Notes: generated by a model not told the origin, from the letters alone. A stretch of 64,000 nucleotides of DNA from Setoptus koraiensis (GCA_048013815.1 CM106585.1:15190001-15254000); one strand, 5' to 3'. Positions 21,732-33,800 are shown, counted from the stretch's first letter. Numbers and translations are program-made.

Positions 21732-21926
21732 CTATTCGTCTTTAGGGAGGTCAAGCCGACGAATCTCCGTATTATATACCATCCCGTGCAGATAGAAATA
21801 TGTTTTCGTATAGAATATGTCCTGACCTTTTTTGAATGTCAATCCTTCACCATTAGATAGAAAATTTGAATATCTTTTGCTTGTCGCCAACGCAGATAAT
21901 TCGTAGGTTTTAATCTCGACCATCAT
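21732..21926 (-). CDS. Small ORF, 64 aa, unknown
   Basis: ATGATG at 21926 opens a 64-codon frame ending LDLPKDE. An AATAAA (minus strand, about 21729-21724) overlaps the stop region, as expected for a gene end. The protein is mixed polar (MMVEIKTYELSALATSKRYS at the N-terminus) with no signal peptide or membrane segment. I do not recognise the family. It could be a complete microprotein or the last exon of a longer gene reaching toward 22.2 kb. It is spaced like its neighbours within the block enclosed by the inverted TRNT1 copies. Confidence 0.4.
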   Translation of the reverse strand: MMVEIKTYELSALATSKRYSNFLSNGEGLTFKKGQDIFYTKTYFYLHGMVYNTEIRRLDLPKDE

Positions 21927-22247
21927 GTTGCGATCAGTAGTGGGGAAGATTATGAATGTGACGCTGACTTTTCGCGCACCGTCCGCAGCATGTAAACAAA
22001 TATTTTTGCAGTGTCACGCCGTACACTCAGAATTCTATCAAGTAACGCCAATAGGCGCTTCTGGCTTCCCTAAGGCTTCTGGGATCATTAAACACGTCTT
22101 TTCAGTTTTTTCAATAAAGGCCACATAATAAGATTCATCGATCAGGAACACATAGCAGAAAATGCAAATACTACAAGTATTTAATGATTCAACAAATTTG
22201 GACAAACTGTGCTTAAAAAGATTGCATCTAAACTTTAATAGAAATTA

Positions 22248-23881
22248 TCACATGTGGTGCTTCATATTCTCAACTTTCTCTTCGAGCAACCTTATCAGGT
22301 CTAAAGATGTCATCGTGAAACCGCCATTGGCCCAGTCACGCTTGAGGTCGGCTAGGAGGATTTGAATATTCTGTTTTGGAGGGGGTATTTTATTGACGAT
22401 AGCTTTGGTATCGACAGGAAATTCTGGTATGGGCCAGTCCGTGAGCTCACCAACAAGCTCAACCTGCCCACAGTACTTCAGATATTCTAACATTTGTTTC
22501 AATATGATATCCCTTTTAGATTTTGGTTCAAGAGCAAGATGTACTTTGTAATCTTGAAGATCCATTCTACGGTCTCGGTGGGTCAGAACGTAGGCGATAA
22601 AGTCTCTGTCAAAGTTTGACCATTTCATGCGTGCATGTGCGTTGGCTAGTTGTTTGTGAGATCGGATTAGTGTTGCAAACGGGACGACAGATTCAAAGAG
22701 AGAATCAGCCTTATTAGGCATGCTTCTGAGAGCTAAGTCTTGCAATCGTAATTGCACTGCCTTCAAGTCTTCCATAACCACAGCACAATATTTAGCGTAA
22801 TTCTCAGTATCTAATTGATTCAATTCACAACCGGCGCTTGTATCTAAGTCGTGAACTCCTAGCTTGTAGAACAACTTGAGTTCAAGCATCAATTCTACCA
22901 CATTGACAAAAGGCACGTGCTCAAATATCCTCTTCAACTCTGACCAGATCCGTTCACCACTTATGTTATCTAGGCCCTTTCTAGATATGTGGTCGCGCAA
23001 AACCTGTAGAGTCTCATCGTCTGGTCTACCACGACCATATCTAGACCAGAATCTAAAGAATCTCAGAATTCTAAGATAGTCCTCTTCAATTCTCTTATTG
23101 GGGTCACCTACAAACCGAACTCTGCCACTTGCAAGATCGTTTGCACCACCAAAAAAGTCTACTAGTTCACCATCCAGCGTTAAGAACATAGCGTTGAATG
23201 TGAGGTCGCGTCGCTCAGCATCTGCGTGATTGATGGTATTGAATAATTGAGAGAAATTTGAAAATATTCAGTTAGATAAGTTCTCAAGGTTGTCATTAAT
23301 AGGATAATAGATTTGATTGTAGCTATCTCAGTCAAATGCCTCGTATTTAACTTCACATGGTCTGTTGGGCAGGATATCAAGTATCTCTGGCCTAACGAAG
23401 ACGCTTCAGTCTCGTCATCTGTATCTCATCATCGATAGCGTGTGAAAAGGTTTTGTACGCGCCAAGACTTACCTGTTTTCCAATCTTTGACAAATTCTAC
23501 CTCAGCATGACGGCCGTCAGTTACAGTATCGCATCTGAGAGTGGTTATTTCAAATTGTGACCTCCTGTTGATCAAAGCTGTTACGGTGCCATGGCGCTCG
23601 CCAGCCGCGGTGAATATTAATCTCACATTGTCTCGACCATGAAGTAGAGCCTTCGATTCATCCGGAGTGGCCGTGGAGGCGAAATCTATATCGTGGGGAA
23701 GCTTGCCGGATAGCAAATCTCTGACGGCACCACCCGCAATACGAATTTCGTAACCAGCTCCCTGGTACAAATTCTTGATGAAATTGACTTCATCATTTTC
23801 TACCAGTTTCTTGAATAACGCTAACCTTTCGGGTGGCAAAGGCGATCTCGCTGAATCTTTATCGGAAAAAAGACACGCCAT
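22248..23881 (-). CDS. TRNT1: TRNT1: CCA tRNA nucleotidyltransferase (intact copy)
   Basis: Exon 1 (23881-23473) and exon 2 (23221-22248) give 460 aa; human TRNT1 has 434. Motifs are IRIAGGAVRDLL, PHDIDFAS with the DxD metal site, AGERHGT, DAERRDLTFNAMF, and EEDYLRILRFFRFWSR. The tail follows the family (PIPEFPVD...). The product adds CCA to nuclear and mitochondrial tRNAs. The visible N-terminus (MACLFSDKDSARSPLPPERL) has no obvious mitochondrial presequence, although an unseen upstream exon is possible. The 251-bp intron carries snoRNA copy C. It lies 287 bp downstream of intact MRPS6 on the same strand. Exon 2 is almost base-identical to the fusion copy except for its last ~165 bp. Confidence 0.93.
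23322..23439 (-). ncRNA. Box C/D snoRNA (U15/snR13-like), copy C, in the TRNT1 intron
   Basis: It is base-identical over 118 nt to copy B: same terminal stem, box C ATGATGA, D' and D boxes CTGA, and the two guides against adjacent 28S sites. It sits at the matching place in the intron of the intact TRNT1 gene, so it is the likely ancestral locus of the three. Confidence 0.88.
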
Positions 23882-24168
23882 TGGACGAAATTTTATCGAA
23901 ATATGGTCGATTCCATACTAAGCATCTGCTAAGACAGGTCGTTCATTTCGAGGCAGCAGGCAATTGTACATATCGATATGGGCTGAAGCACATGCCTGAA
24001 AAAATATCATTTACCAAGCATGCGCAGAGAACGCACGTGCTCGTTTGGTAAATTTTTGATTTGTCGGGCGCGAAAGTGGCCACTGGGATTATCAGTTTTA
24101 CTTTCTTTCGAAATTAATGTCGGGGTATCTGTGACTATACATAATTATGTTCAGATCTGACTAATTTA

Positions 24169-24585
24169 TTACCTCCTCAAGGAAGTGACAACATTCTTGT
24201 GTTCGAGCAACGGTTTAACGCTAGGTCTGTATGAAGGTGGAAGAAGTTCCTCCTCCAGAGTACACTCATAATCATCGCTGATTTTGTTCTCTTCTTTCTT
24301 GTAGAATTGATCTCGAACTACATCGACGTCCAGCTCAAATGTATCCTTGAGCCTCTTTAATTTTTCCGGTCCAATTTCCACATGATAGATGAAATAGTTT
24401 CCTACCTTGAATGGTTTTCCAGGCACCGGTGATCTCACTTTGATTGGTAAATCTTGAAGTCCTAGAAACTCGATCCTGCGCAAGACTCCGTTGTTGTCCC
24501 ATAGATGATTGGCCACGCGTTTCATACAAGCGACTAGATTTGGCTGAGACATTTTCCTCAACACCAACAAAAGATCATATTTCAT
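24169..24585 (-). CDS. MRPS6: MRPS6: mitochondrial small-subunit ribosomal protein bS6m (intact copy)
   Basis: A single exon encodes 138 aa starting MKYDLLLVLRKMSQPNLVAC. The bS6 fold is recognisable in beta-1 (KYDLLLVLRKM), helix-1 (LVACMKRVANHLWDNNGVLR), LPIKVRSPVPGK, the YFIYHVEIGP strand and the DVDVVRDQFYK end, followed by a charged tail typical of animal mitochondrial S6. It is part of the mitoribosome small-subunit platform, next to bS18m. It is transcribed toward TRNT1. The upstream DNA (about 24586-24625) matches that before the fusion copy, which shows that the duplication included the MRPS6 start. Confidence 0.92.
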   Translation of the reverse strand: MKYDLLLVLRKMSQPNLVACMKRVANHLWDNNGVLRRIEFLGLQDLPIKVRSPVPGKPFKVGNYFIYHVEIGPEKLKRLKDTFELDVDVVRDQFYKKEENKISDDYECTLEEELLPPSYRPSVKPLLEHKNVVTSLRR

Positions 24586-24878
24586 GTTTGAAATATACGT
24601 TAAGTCTGATGGTTGTGGCGGTTGGCAGATGAAAAATTGATGATGATGATATTTATGAATATTATCGAGCTTTCAGGTCAATACTGTGTGGTTTGTGTTC
24701 CAGAATGTAAACTTGTTTTGATCCTACTAGCACTAGTGAATATTGTGTAACAACAACATTACATTGATGATACCTCATTGACCATGTTGAACAGAATTTT
24801 TTCTTTGTAAACCGAAACAAAATGTGCAATATTCATGTTGCCTCCATAGTGAAAGGAGCGAAAACTTGAGCGGGTTTC

Positions 24879-24943
24879 GTCCGCCAGGGCCGTTTTCAGT
24901 TGCAATTGGCGCAACTGCAATGATTCGTGTCGCTCTGGCGGAC
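24879..24943. other. Nested inverted repeat (H/ACA-like hairpin or cruciform)
   Basis: The outer arms GTCCGCCAG (24879-24887) and CTGGCGGAC (24935-24943) pair perfectly. Inside, CAGTTGC (24897-24903) and GCAACTG (24911-24917) form a second perfect stem with a 7-nt loop. The unpaired flanks of 9 and 17 nt form an internal loop like an H/ACA pseudouridylation pocket, and ACAAAA, fitting the H-box pattern ANANNA, follows. Position: between MRPS6 (-) and the receptor gene (+). RNA identity is unproven. Confidence 0.45.
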
Positions 24944-25177
24944 AAAAATGAGTTCAGATGTTCTCATAACTATCCCGTCTAACAAATGTGAAGCCATGGC
25001 TATAATACAATACAAACATTGGCACACTGTTCAACCTTCGTTCAGATATCTGTTCCCCCAAAGTGTAATCTGTGCAGTCGTTGTTGCGCAGTACTACGTT
25101 GGCATTATGCTTAAAATCCCAGAGCCGAAGCCCTGAGTAGCATAATATTCATCTTGGTACTTGGCTTTAAGTACTGT

Positions 25178-25245
25178 TACTATTAATATTATTACCATCA
25201 TTATTATTACATGTATTACTATTATTATTATCACCATAAATCTAC
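25178..25245. repeat. AT-rich trinucleotide repeat (ATT/TTA)n
   Basis: Imperfect ATT/TTA tract about 100 bp upstream of the receptor gene. It is non-coding. Confidence 0.8.
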
Positions 25246-25341
25246 TATTACGTCAATATCAACTGCCTAGGGTTGTTAAAGCCTTTGGCCATACTACCAT
25301 CAGTAACTGTCTATTTATAACCGAGTGCGCTCATACCTCAG

Positions 25342-27276
25342 ATGGTTCTCTCAAGGATGGTTTCGAATCTCGTCTTATTATTATCTGTTACATTGCTATT
25401 CACCATATCAATGACCACATATAATGATGCCACCTCTATTCACGATAATTCCCTTGCCATTACTACAAATAGAAAACTCATATGCCACTGTGATACATGC
25501 GAAAACAATAGATGCCTAACTGATGGTGTTTGTTTTGCTCAAGTTTCGTTGATCGACACCAAGAAACATACAACCTATAATTGTCTACATAGAGCAAACG
25601 CTATCTTTTCGGCTGACAATCCAGTGCAATGTTTGAACGCCAACAAATCTATTGAGCACTGGTCAAGGGTTCAATGCTGCAATGAGGATATGTGCAACAA
25701 ACAAATCAAGTTCGATCTGATTGGAGATGGTGGCATCAACACATTTTCTGGCTCGCCACGGATGCTCATTATAGTTGTAGGTGTTGTCGGTCTGAGCGTG
25801 ATTGTGGTTGTTGTTGGCGTCACTACCTTAGGTAGTGACTCAAGCTACGGAATCACATTGAGGAGTAAATTGAGCAAACTAAGCAAAACGGACACTGAAA
25901 CAGGCAGCATCACTAGTCATGACCCACTACTGGCATCCTACCATTCGAGTATAATCAGTCAATCTAATAAATTATCTTCATTACAACAGCAACAACTACT
26001 ACTACAGCAGCAACAACAGCAACAACAGCAGCAGCAGCTCTCACCATCACCACAAATACCCCAGCTACCCCAATTACCCCAAGTACCGCAACTAGCACTA
26101 CTGGCCCAACTGCAGCAGCCACATCAACAACTGCAACAACAATTGCGACAGCATCAGCAACAACAACAACAATTACAGCAGCAGCAACAACAATTCTCTC
26201 AACAGTCTTCTGGACATACTTGCGTTACATCAATAAGAGATCTACTGGAGACCACAACGGGATCGGGTTCTGGTCTGCCTTTGATGATACAACGTAGCAT
26301 TTCTCGTCAGGTAGATCTAATGGAGATAATTGGTTGCGGAAGATATGGCAAAGTTTGGCGCGGAGTTTGGCGCGGCGAATCAGTTGCAGTGAAAGTTTTC
26401 TCTTCTTTAGATGAGCGTAGCTGGTTTAGGGAGGCAGAAATCTATCAAACAACAATGTTGCGACATGAAAACATTTTGGGTTTTATTGCGGCCGACAACA
26501 AGGACGATCTCACATGGACACAACTTTGGTTGGTCACTGAATATCACTCAAATGGATCAGTATTCGATTATTTAAATAAGACCACCATTGATTTGGCTGG
26601 TCTCTTGCGCATGATTTATTCTATCGCAAACGGATTATCTCATTTGCATGCTGAAATATTAGGAATGCAAGGAAAGCCCGCTATAGCTCATAGGGACATC
26701 AAAACAAGAAATATTCTTGTCAAGCTAGACGGGACTTGTGCAATCGCCGATCTCGGTTTGTCTGTCAGATATTTTTCCAGCACTAACACAGTAGATGTGC
26801 CAGTGAATCCGAAGGTTGGTACTAAGCGTTACCTGGCACCTGAGGTGCTTGAGGAGTCAATGAATGCACATAATTTTGATTCATTTAAACGGGCAGACAT
26901 GTACGCTTTCGGGCTAGTTCTGTGGGAAATATTGAGAAGAACTCGAGCAGATTATCCCATCACAAGCAGTTTAAGTCAATTCAGTCAGAGCTCAAATGGT
27001 ATCGATCAAAACGTTGAGAACTATGAAGTACCCTACAAATATCTAGTACCCAACGATCCCACCATAGAGGATCTAAGAACTGTCGTATGTGTTAGGAAAG
27101 TGCGACCCATAATATTGAAGAGATGGACGAAAGATAACATAATGAATGAGGTTGTCAACATAATGCGAGAATGCTGGTATGACAATCCAGCGGCGAGGCT
27201 CACCGCACTCAGAGTGAAGAAAACAATCATCAACCTGAATGAGAGCACATTGAATTGCCAATTGAACTCAACTTAG
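25342..27276 (+). CDS. babo: TGF-beta/activin type I receptor Ser/Thr kinase (baboon/ALK4-5 type), single exon
   Basis: 644 aa without introns. There is a signal peptide (about 1-27), a Cys-rich ectodomain ending in the CCNEDMCN box, and a membrane span (about 142-166). A 100-residue Gln/Pro/Leu-rich insert follows, then the GS box TTTGSGSG (about 303). The kinase has GCGRYG, catalytic Lys in [17 protein letters not shown] and GTKRYLAPE. The L45 loop [16 protein letters not shown] resembles ALK4/5 and baboon, which signal through Smad2-type R-Smads. Divergence is notable (HRDIKTRN for HRDLKSKN, and a ~15-residue serine-rich insert in the C-lobe). TATTTATAA at 25312 lies too near the first ATG; Met6 (25357) may be the real start. 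Intronlessness suggests a retrogene or heavy intron loss. An ALK4/5 paralogue rather than the single babo orthologue is possible. Confidence 0.88.
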   Translation: MVLSRMVSNLVLLLSVTLLFTISMTTYNDATSIHDNSLAITTNRKLICHCDTCENNRCLTDGVCFAQVSLIDTKKHTTYNCLHRANAIFSADNPVQCLNANKSIEHWSRVQCCNEDMCNKQIKFDLIGDGGINTFSGSPRMLIIVVGVVGLSVIVVVVGVTTLGSDSSYGITLRSKLSKLSKTDTETGSITSHDPLLASYHSSIISQSNKLSSLQQQQLLLQQQQQQQQQQQLSPSPQIPQLPQLPQVPQLALLAQLQQPHQQLQQQLRQHQQQQQQLQQQQQQFSQQSSGHTCVTSIRDLLETTTGSGSGLPLMIQRSISRQVDLMEIIGCGRYGKVWRGVWRGESVAVKVFSSLDERSWFREAEIYQTTMLRHENILGFIAADNKDDLTWTQLWLVTEYHSNGSVFDYLNKTTIDLAGLLRMIYSIANGLSHLHAEILGMQGKPAIAHRDIKTRNILVKLDGTCAIADLGLSVRYFSSTNTVDVPVNPKVGTKRYLAPEVLEESMNAHNFDSFKRADMYAFGLVLWEILRRTRADYPITSSLSQFSQSSNGIDQNVENYEVPYKYLVPNDPTIEDLRTVVCVRKVRPIILKRWTKDNIMNEVVNIMRECWYDNPAARLTALRVKKTIINLNESTLNCQLNST

Positions 27277-29869
27277 TCGTCGTTAGGGTATTGAAATTTC
27301 AAAACAATAGTATTTAAATAATATACACGTGAGCAAACCATGAGTAATGCTTTCGAATCTTCATGTATATACTGTCTCTATATGAGTATTGTCACATTGG
27401 GTTGAACGACATGCTATCTTGTTATGTAATATATGTTTTGGTCGCCGTTGCGAGGCCCCAATCTGAGCCGCATCGCTGCAACTGTGTTTGCATGGATGGC
27501 TTAGATTTTATTTTAATCAACTTTGTTATAAAGCTTTTGGCCAGTGAATGTAATATATTAATCTTATTAAACAAAAAGATCTGATCATAAACAAAAACTT
27601 GCATAGATTGATAGATTGACATGAGAAATAGTTGAATCTTAAGTCCGTGTTCATTGAACAGTTGTTTCTTAATCAGAACTCTTGGGTTTGATTTTCCGAA
27701 TGCAACAACAACAGAAGCAGTCTGATAAGACTTTGGAAAGGCAACCTCCTGAACGATTTGAATGGTTAAATTATTATTATTTATTATTGTTGTCGTTCTC
27801 TTGAAAAAGTAGTGGTAGCAAACTTTCATGTGATATAATAATTTGTTGCCGGCATACGATTACTATAATTACAGAACAGGACAGGACAGGACAAGACAAG
27901 ACAGAACAGAACATGACGAGACATGACACATTAGTGAAAGTGAATTACCAATAATAAACTAATTATTACTTTATTATATTAACGACGATTAATCGATGTA
28001 TGTAACTATAATTACTTCCTGCGACACACACACTTAGCTTAATTGTACAAAGACACATACATGAGTGGTAATGGTTGCTGGTCTCGATGGTTACTACAAT
28101 AATAAGCCAGCCCAAGTGCAAGCCATCATGTCGGACATGATAGATTGGGAATATATCATCGCACTTGTGTGGCAACCATTAGCGTTAATAATTTAACTTA
28201 ATCAGGCATCTACCAAGCTGATGGCAACTATATGCAACAACAATTGTTTTCGATGTGTTCTGTTTGAGTCGTCCACATGTGTGCCATTCGAATTCGAAGG
28301 CTGAATAAACATGTTAATGAGTTGTAGACACGGTCGCTGTTACATAACGGTTGTGTGTCGACAGTAAACATACATAAAGTATCGTATATGGTCACCTCTT
28401 GTTGAATTGTAAGTTATTGACTAAGGTTCAACAACACATACATATGTATGAATATCGTTTGCGAATGAGACATTAACTATTTACGACAATCGTTATGACA
28501 GATAGGCAACAGCAACAGTAACAGCAACAACAACGACAACAGCAACAACGACGACGACAACAGCAACAACAAAAAATCGAAAGGGTTCGTTGTTTTGCAA
28601 ACAGGCGACACATATTATGACTAATGTCATGGCGGCGAGTCAAGTTTAATGTCTTCCTTTGAATATAGCCACCACCACCACCAGCACCACTTAAGCCGGC
28701 TAATGCATTCATGTCGGCAATAGCAACAACGACAACAACAACAATATATACCTGTACTGTATTATTGAGTGTCATAAATGAGATTTATATACATACGAGC
28801 ACACAACTGACTGTAACCAATCTAGATTTGAAATTCTCAACAAATGTAAATGTGAATGCGAACTATCTATGGCAAAAGAGAGATAACAGCAAAATGACAA
28901 GACAGGACAAGATAAGATTAGACACCATGTGTCGCCACGAAGTTGCCTGTTGATCTTGATCTCGCTTTTCGTTTCGTTTCGTTTCGTTTCGCTTTCTCTG
29001 GCCATTCTCGGCCATTTACACCGGCCGCCGGATTGATGGGCCAGCAAAGCAGAGCGTCAATGGCCAACAATGGCTCACTCGTCTATTCATAGACGAGCCA
29101 GACGGCCATTGAGAGTCGCTATTGAGGGTCCATTTCGAGCTTCGCTCAACAACCACGCCAGCTCAACAACCACGCCAGCTCAACAACCAAACGGACAGCG
29201 CAAGACAACCATCAAACAACAGAGACAAGAGCCAATCCGTCGGAACAATTTGTCTCCGTTGGCAGTGATGAAACAACGACAACGACAACAACAACAACGG
29301 CATTGGTAAAAATGGAAGAGGACGACGCTACGTCGTCGTCGTCGTCGTCGTCGCAAACCGTTAACAAGAAAGCCTGATTATAATTGCTCACCGTGAGCTG
29401 GCCGCTTGCAGCTTTACCGAGATGTTAATTACCTGTGCAGTTATTGCAATGTAAAGCGAGTCACTCTATATTCATTCGTGCCATTGTGTGTCCGTTCGCT
29501 TAAAAACTGTTAATCTGTCCATCTGTCTGTTTGTCGATCTGTTATAACAATTTCAATAAGTTAAGCTGACATGCTGCCGGCGTGTTGCATATTTACGTGG
29601 AATACATGTTAAATACAAACAACAGCGACATACAAGCGAGAGATTTGCATGTAGTAGCACCAGTTAATCTGCTAATCTACTTGCGCAAATCTGCATGAGC
29701 TAACAACAAGAGCAACGTTGTCAATGTGTTAATGTAACCATTAGGTAGTGGTTGCCTAGCGGTGAACCTAATAACATACATTACATAACCAGCCAGAATT
29801 TGTATTGGGCACACTGGCAGCCACTGGCTGACAATAGCGAGCTCTGTCGACGTGCTCGACGATAACGTT

Positions 29870-29938
29870 GCATAGTGTCTGTCATAGTGTCTGTCATAGT
29901 GTCTGTCATAGTGTCTGTCATAGTGTTTGCATAGTGTA
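29870..29938. repeat. 12-bp minisatellite, about 5 copies
   Basis: Consecutive CATAGTGTCTGT units, the last one degenerate. Confidence 0.9.
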
Positions 29939-30136
29939 GGCAGAGCACGAACACCTACGTACGGTATCGCCAATATACCGGTATATCGCGAGACCGTACG
30001 CAGAGAGCTTCGTGGATAGACCAGACTGACCACAGACAGACGGGCCAGAACTATGAATAACTAATTAGATTTACCTGTCGCTGTTGTTGCCGTTGTTGGT
30101 TGGTCGCTCATTACCCACAGCGCTTAATTTGTGGCC

Positions 30137-30151
30137 GTTGTTGTTTGTTGT

Positions 30152-30202
<51 letters not shown>

Positions 30203-30300
30203 GTTGTGGCTGCTTGTTGTTGTTGTTTGTTGTGGCTGCTTGTTGTGGTTGTTTGGCGTGGTTGTTTGTTTGTCGTGGTTGTTTATTCGTTGTAGACACG
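30137..30300. repeat. (GTT)n microsatellite with GTTGTGGCT variants
   Basis: About seventeen uninterrupted GTT units lead into degenerate TTGTTTGTTGTGGCTGC units. The poly-Gln or poly-Cys frames are artefacts. Confidence 0.9.
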
Positions 30301-30788
30301 ATGCGCTGTCGTGATGACAGTGAGCCTCGTCTCGCCTGATAACACTGGCCCTCGTGTTGCCGCTGTCTCGATATATTTCATCAAAAAACATAAAACAGAT
30401 GAACAAAAATATCAACGTTGATCGAGAGCCATTCACTTGCAAACTTGCAAAATTGTTAAAATCAATAAGCATACATCGCGGCATGCTGTTTGTTTGCATC
30501 TCTCGCTAATCAATGATTTCCACGATTATCACATGACTGCCAACACATATTACGCAACACAGGCCACCACAAACCACAGACAAGCCAGCAACTCTATTTA
30601 CCTGGCCAGCCGTCTATTTACCTGGCCAGCAGCCTATTTATCAGACAGGCTAAACAAGACATCAGTCAGTGGCTCGAGTGGAGCGGCACGTTGTCAGCCG
30701 AGTCGTGAGGTCAATTTCAGATTGATCAAGACTCCGCCAACGGGCCGGTCAATTTCAGTTGCTATCGTCATAAATCAATCTCTGCTCT

Positions 30789-30858
30789 GCTTCACATATC
30801 GCTTCACATATCGCTTCACATATCGCTTCACATATTGCTTCATATATTGCTTCATATG
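30789..30858. repeat. 12-bp minisatellite, 5-6 copies
   Basis: Units of GCTTCACATATC in tandem, ending in ATATTGCTTC variants. Confidence 0.85.
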
Positions 30859-33800
30859 TTGCTCGCCCATGCCGGCCAGACTCATCCATTTATTTATCCG
30901 TGCAGATGCCGCCGTTGATTGGCTCGTCATGTATCACAATGTGAGCGCAAGTATCCAATGATGTAACTCCGTATGGTCCGTTAGTTGCTGGCCAATGGCG
31001 ACCCGCGAGCAACCCGCCAGCTAGCTGCCCGAGACCCGCTAGATAGCTGCCCGAGACTTGCACTGCCCACTGGCGGCCCGAGATGAATTGTTGGCGAGCA
31101 AACGGTTGTGGGGATAATTGTTATGTTTGTGCCTGTCATCGTGGCCTCCCGGAGCGAGTAACCTTTCAATTTGTTGCGCTCGTCAATCAATCGCGTGTGT
31201 GTGTGCGTGATGTCCGGCAAACTTGCCAAACTTTATTGGAACTATCATACTTGGCCATCGGTTGTGTCGGACAACCAGATGAGAGCAAAGGATGAGCTGG
31301 CCGTCGCAAATTAAATGGGCAGCGAAAGCGAGCCGAGATGCTGCCGGACGGCTGGCGCAATCGCTCCATCGACGAAGCGCGCCACGCCACCAGGAAGTGC
31401 CGCTGCGTACCCGAGCGGCCGGCTTGCCAACAACTACCTGTGTTACCTGTGCTGCCTGCGTTACCTGTGTTACCTGTGTCAGTGTGTAGTATTGGTCAGT
31501 ATTGTTGTGCCAGTGTTAGTGGTCAGTGTTGTGGCGCCAGTGTTGTTGTGGCCGGCACAGGCGAGCAGCCACAAGCGGGCCTCACCGGCCACTTGTTGCC
31601 GTTGTGCGGCCGATTCAGTTGCCAGTTGCGGCGGACACGGCGCCACACATGGAGTCACCGATACTTTCACTTTGCCAACACTTTCAATTCACTCTCGCTC
31701 TCGTCGGACGGCTTACTTAGCGAGCCAATTTGCGCTTTCGTCATTGGTGGCGGCCACCGCACCAACGACAGCGCCAGCGACAACAAAACGACAACGACAA
31801 AAACGACAAAAACAACAACAACAACGACAACCGCTGTCCGTGTCGGACGGCGACCGATGTGGCCAAAGTGGTGCTCTAATTATCATTCCCGCTCGTAGCT
31901 CGTCGCTCGTTGTGTCTTTATTTGCTGGCACTGGCCAGTTGTGCCAGTTGTGCCGGTTGTGCGACGCACAATGTCAGACCGTTGGCCACTTACCTGTTAG
32001 GTCGCTCGCTGGGGCCGGACTTGAGTTGTTAGCCCGAGATGGGACAGCGACTCAAAATGAACGAGGACACTCTCTCTCTCTCTCTCGCTGTTGGCGAGTC
32101 TCTACTGGCGAGTCGCTATTAGACAGTGACCGTCGCCGGACGAAACAAAACGAATTGCGTTATGTAAGATGGGCCGAGCGGCCGGTCGCGCAAAGCCGAC
32201 ACAAAGTGACCAAACGGGCCATAGACGACCCTACATAAGGCCGTACAGTGGCCCGTTATACATGGATGCACAGAATGGTAATCAATCGACATTATCGTTG
32301 TGTGCAAATGTTGTTGCTGTTGTTGTTTCTGCCAACAACAACAACAACAGCCACGGCAACGGTCGCTCATCAATCAATCAATTCAACCTCAGGTGTGTGT
32401 AGACACAAGAATGACGGATGGATGAGTGACTTTTCGGCGAGCCGGCCGATGTCCGTCTCAATGGTATAACCAGTTCTCGATCTAAGCATGTGATGACTCG
32501 CCTGATTATTGTTATAACTGCCAATAATCAAGCCGATAGAGACGCGTCAGCCGAGAATCCCAACGACGAGACTGGCAACGACGAGACTGGCAACGACGAG
32601 AATTGCAACGACGACTGAGATTTGCGAGAAATAGACTAACTCTCTGGCGCTGTCCGTTGTGTTTACGCTGCCGCCAGCGGTTGTGTTGCAGCCGGCGCCG
32701 ACGGTTGTGTCGTGGCGGGCGTTACGTAACGCCGTTATAACGTAGTTATAAATACGCTGCAATGCAAGCTTGCCTCTGCACGGCAGCCAGCCTCACCTGT
32801 TGGCTGCTGCTTGTTGGCACAAAGTGCCCACTGGCTAGGCGCTATGCATTATGTAATACATATTATACAATAATATTATGTAATATTGCTGCAGTGCGGC
32901 GGCGGCGGCCACAACAGTCACTCGTAACGAGCTGGCCGGCGAGCCGGACCAACCAGCGACAACCAGCAATAAGCAGCGGCAATAGTGACAGAAATAAGAA
33001 ATAGGCACAACAATAACACGCTTGTGCCGCAATTGCAATAACAACAATAACGCTAACAGGTTATAATGACGACGGCGCGACGTAACGGTACAGGCACGGC
33101 TGCCCGTGTGTGCTGACCATTGCTGACCAGTGGCCACTATCAAATCAAAATAATTGCCATCTTCACCTGTGTGAGCAGCACTGTGGGCAGCGTAACTTGC
33201 GTTACGTTACGTTACGTTACATTACGTTACGTAAGTTACGTTGCCAGTGATGTAAGTGTTGCCAGTGATGCAAGTGTGTCCCTTGTTTTAGGCTCTGTGG
33301 CGTGGAGTGACGGCGCCGCGACTGCAGCGCCAGTGTGTGTCCAATCACAGGGAGTAATTAGAGTGTCTATTAGAATGGGGCAACGCCGGCCAACGTTGGA
33401 CAACGCTGGCAAGGCAAGACTGGCAAGACCGCAATTGAGTGGATTAGCGAAGTAGGCTGACCACCAAACAGCGACATCCGCTGGCGCTGACTGGCGCTGG
33501 AGCTGGCATATTCAATTGTTGGCATCGTTAGTTTCATCATTCTGACACTTTCTAATCATTTATGCACACGAAATAAAATAAAATAAAATAAAATGCATCC
33601 ACGCTCGGGCACCGGCAACCGCACTAAAGTCACTAAAGTCGCAACCTATTATCTGGCTGCCGGCGCCGCTGTTACGCTGTGCCGCTCACCTGCGCTTCAC
33701 CTGGTTTGCTCACGGTGTCTCGCCAGCGCCTTGCCAGCGCCTTGCCAGCGAATCGGCAGCGTGTCGTATTGAGTGTTATTGAGTTAGTCGGTGCATGGGT

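Noticed and set aside
21925-22128. 67-aa plus-strand frame opposite the 64-aa ORF
   Set aside because: Probable upstream DNA of the minus-strand ORF. No similarity and no poly(A) signal in a fitting place.
25350-25375. GGTTTCGAATCTCG as a tRNA T-loop
   Set aside because: It lies in receptor coding sequence, with no acceptor, D or anticodon arms around it.
30071-30499. Poly-Gln/Asn frame of 142 aa
   Set aside because: (GTT)n microsatellite read on the other strand, with no coding context.
31315-32238. 307-aa plus-strand frame
   Set aside because: Low-complexity, repeat-driven composition, no domain, and overlapping frames equally open.
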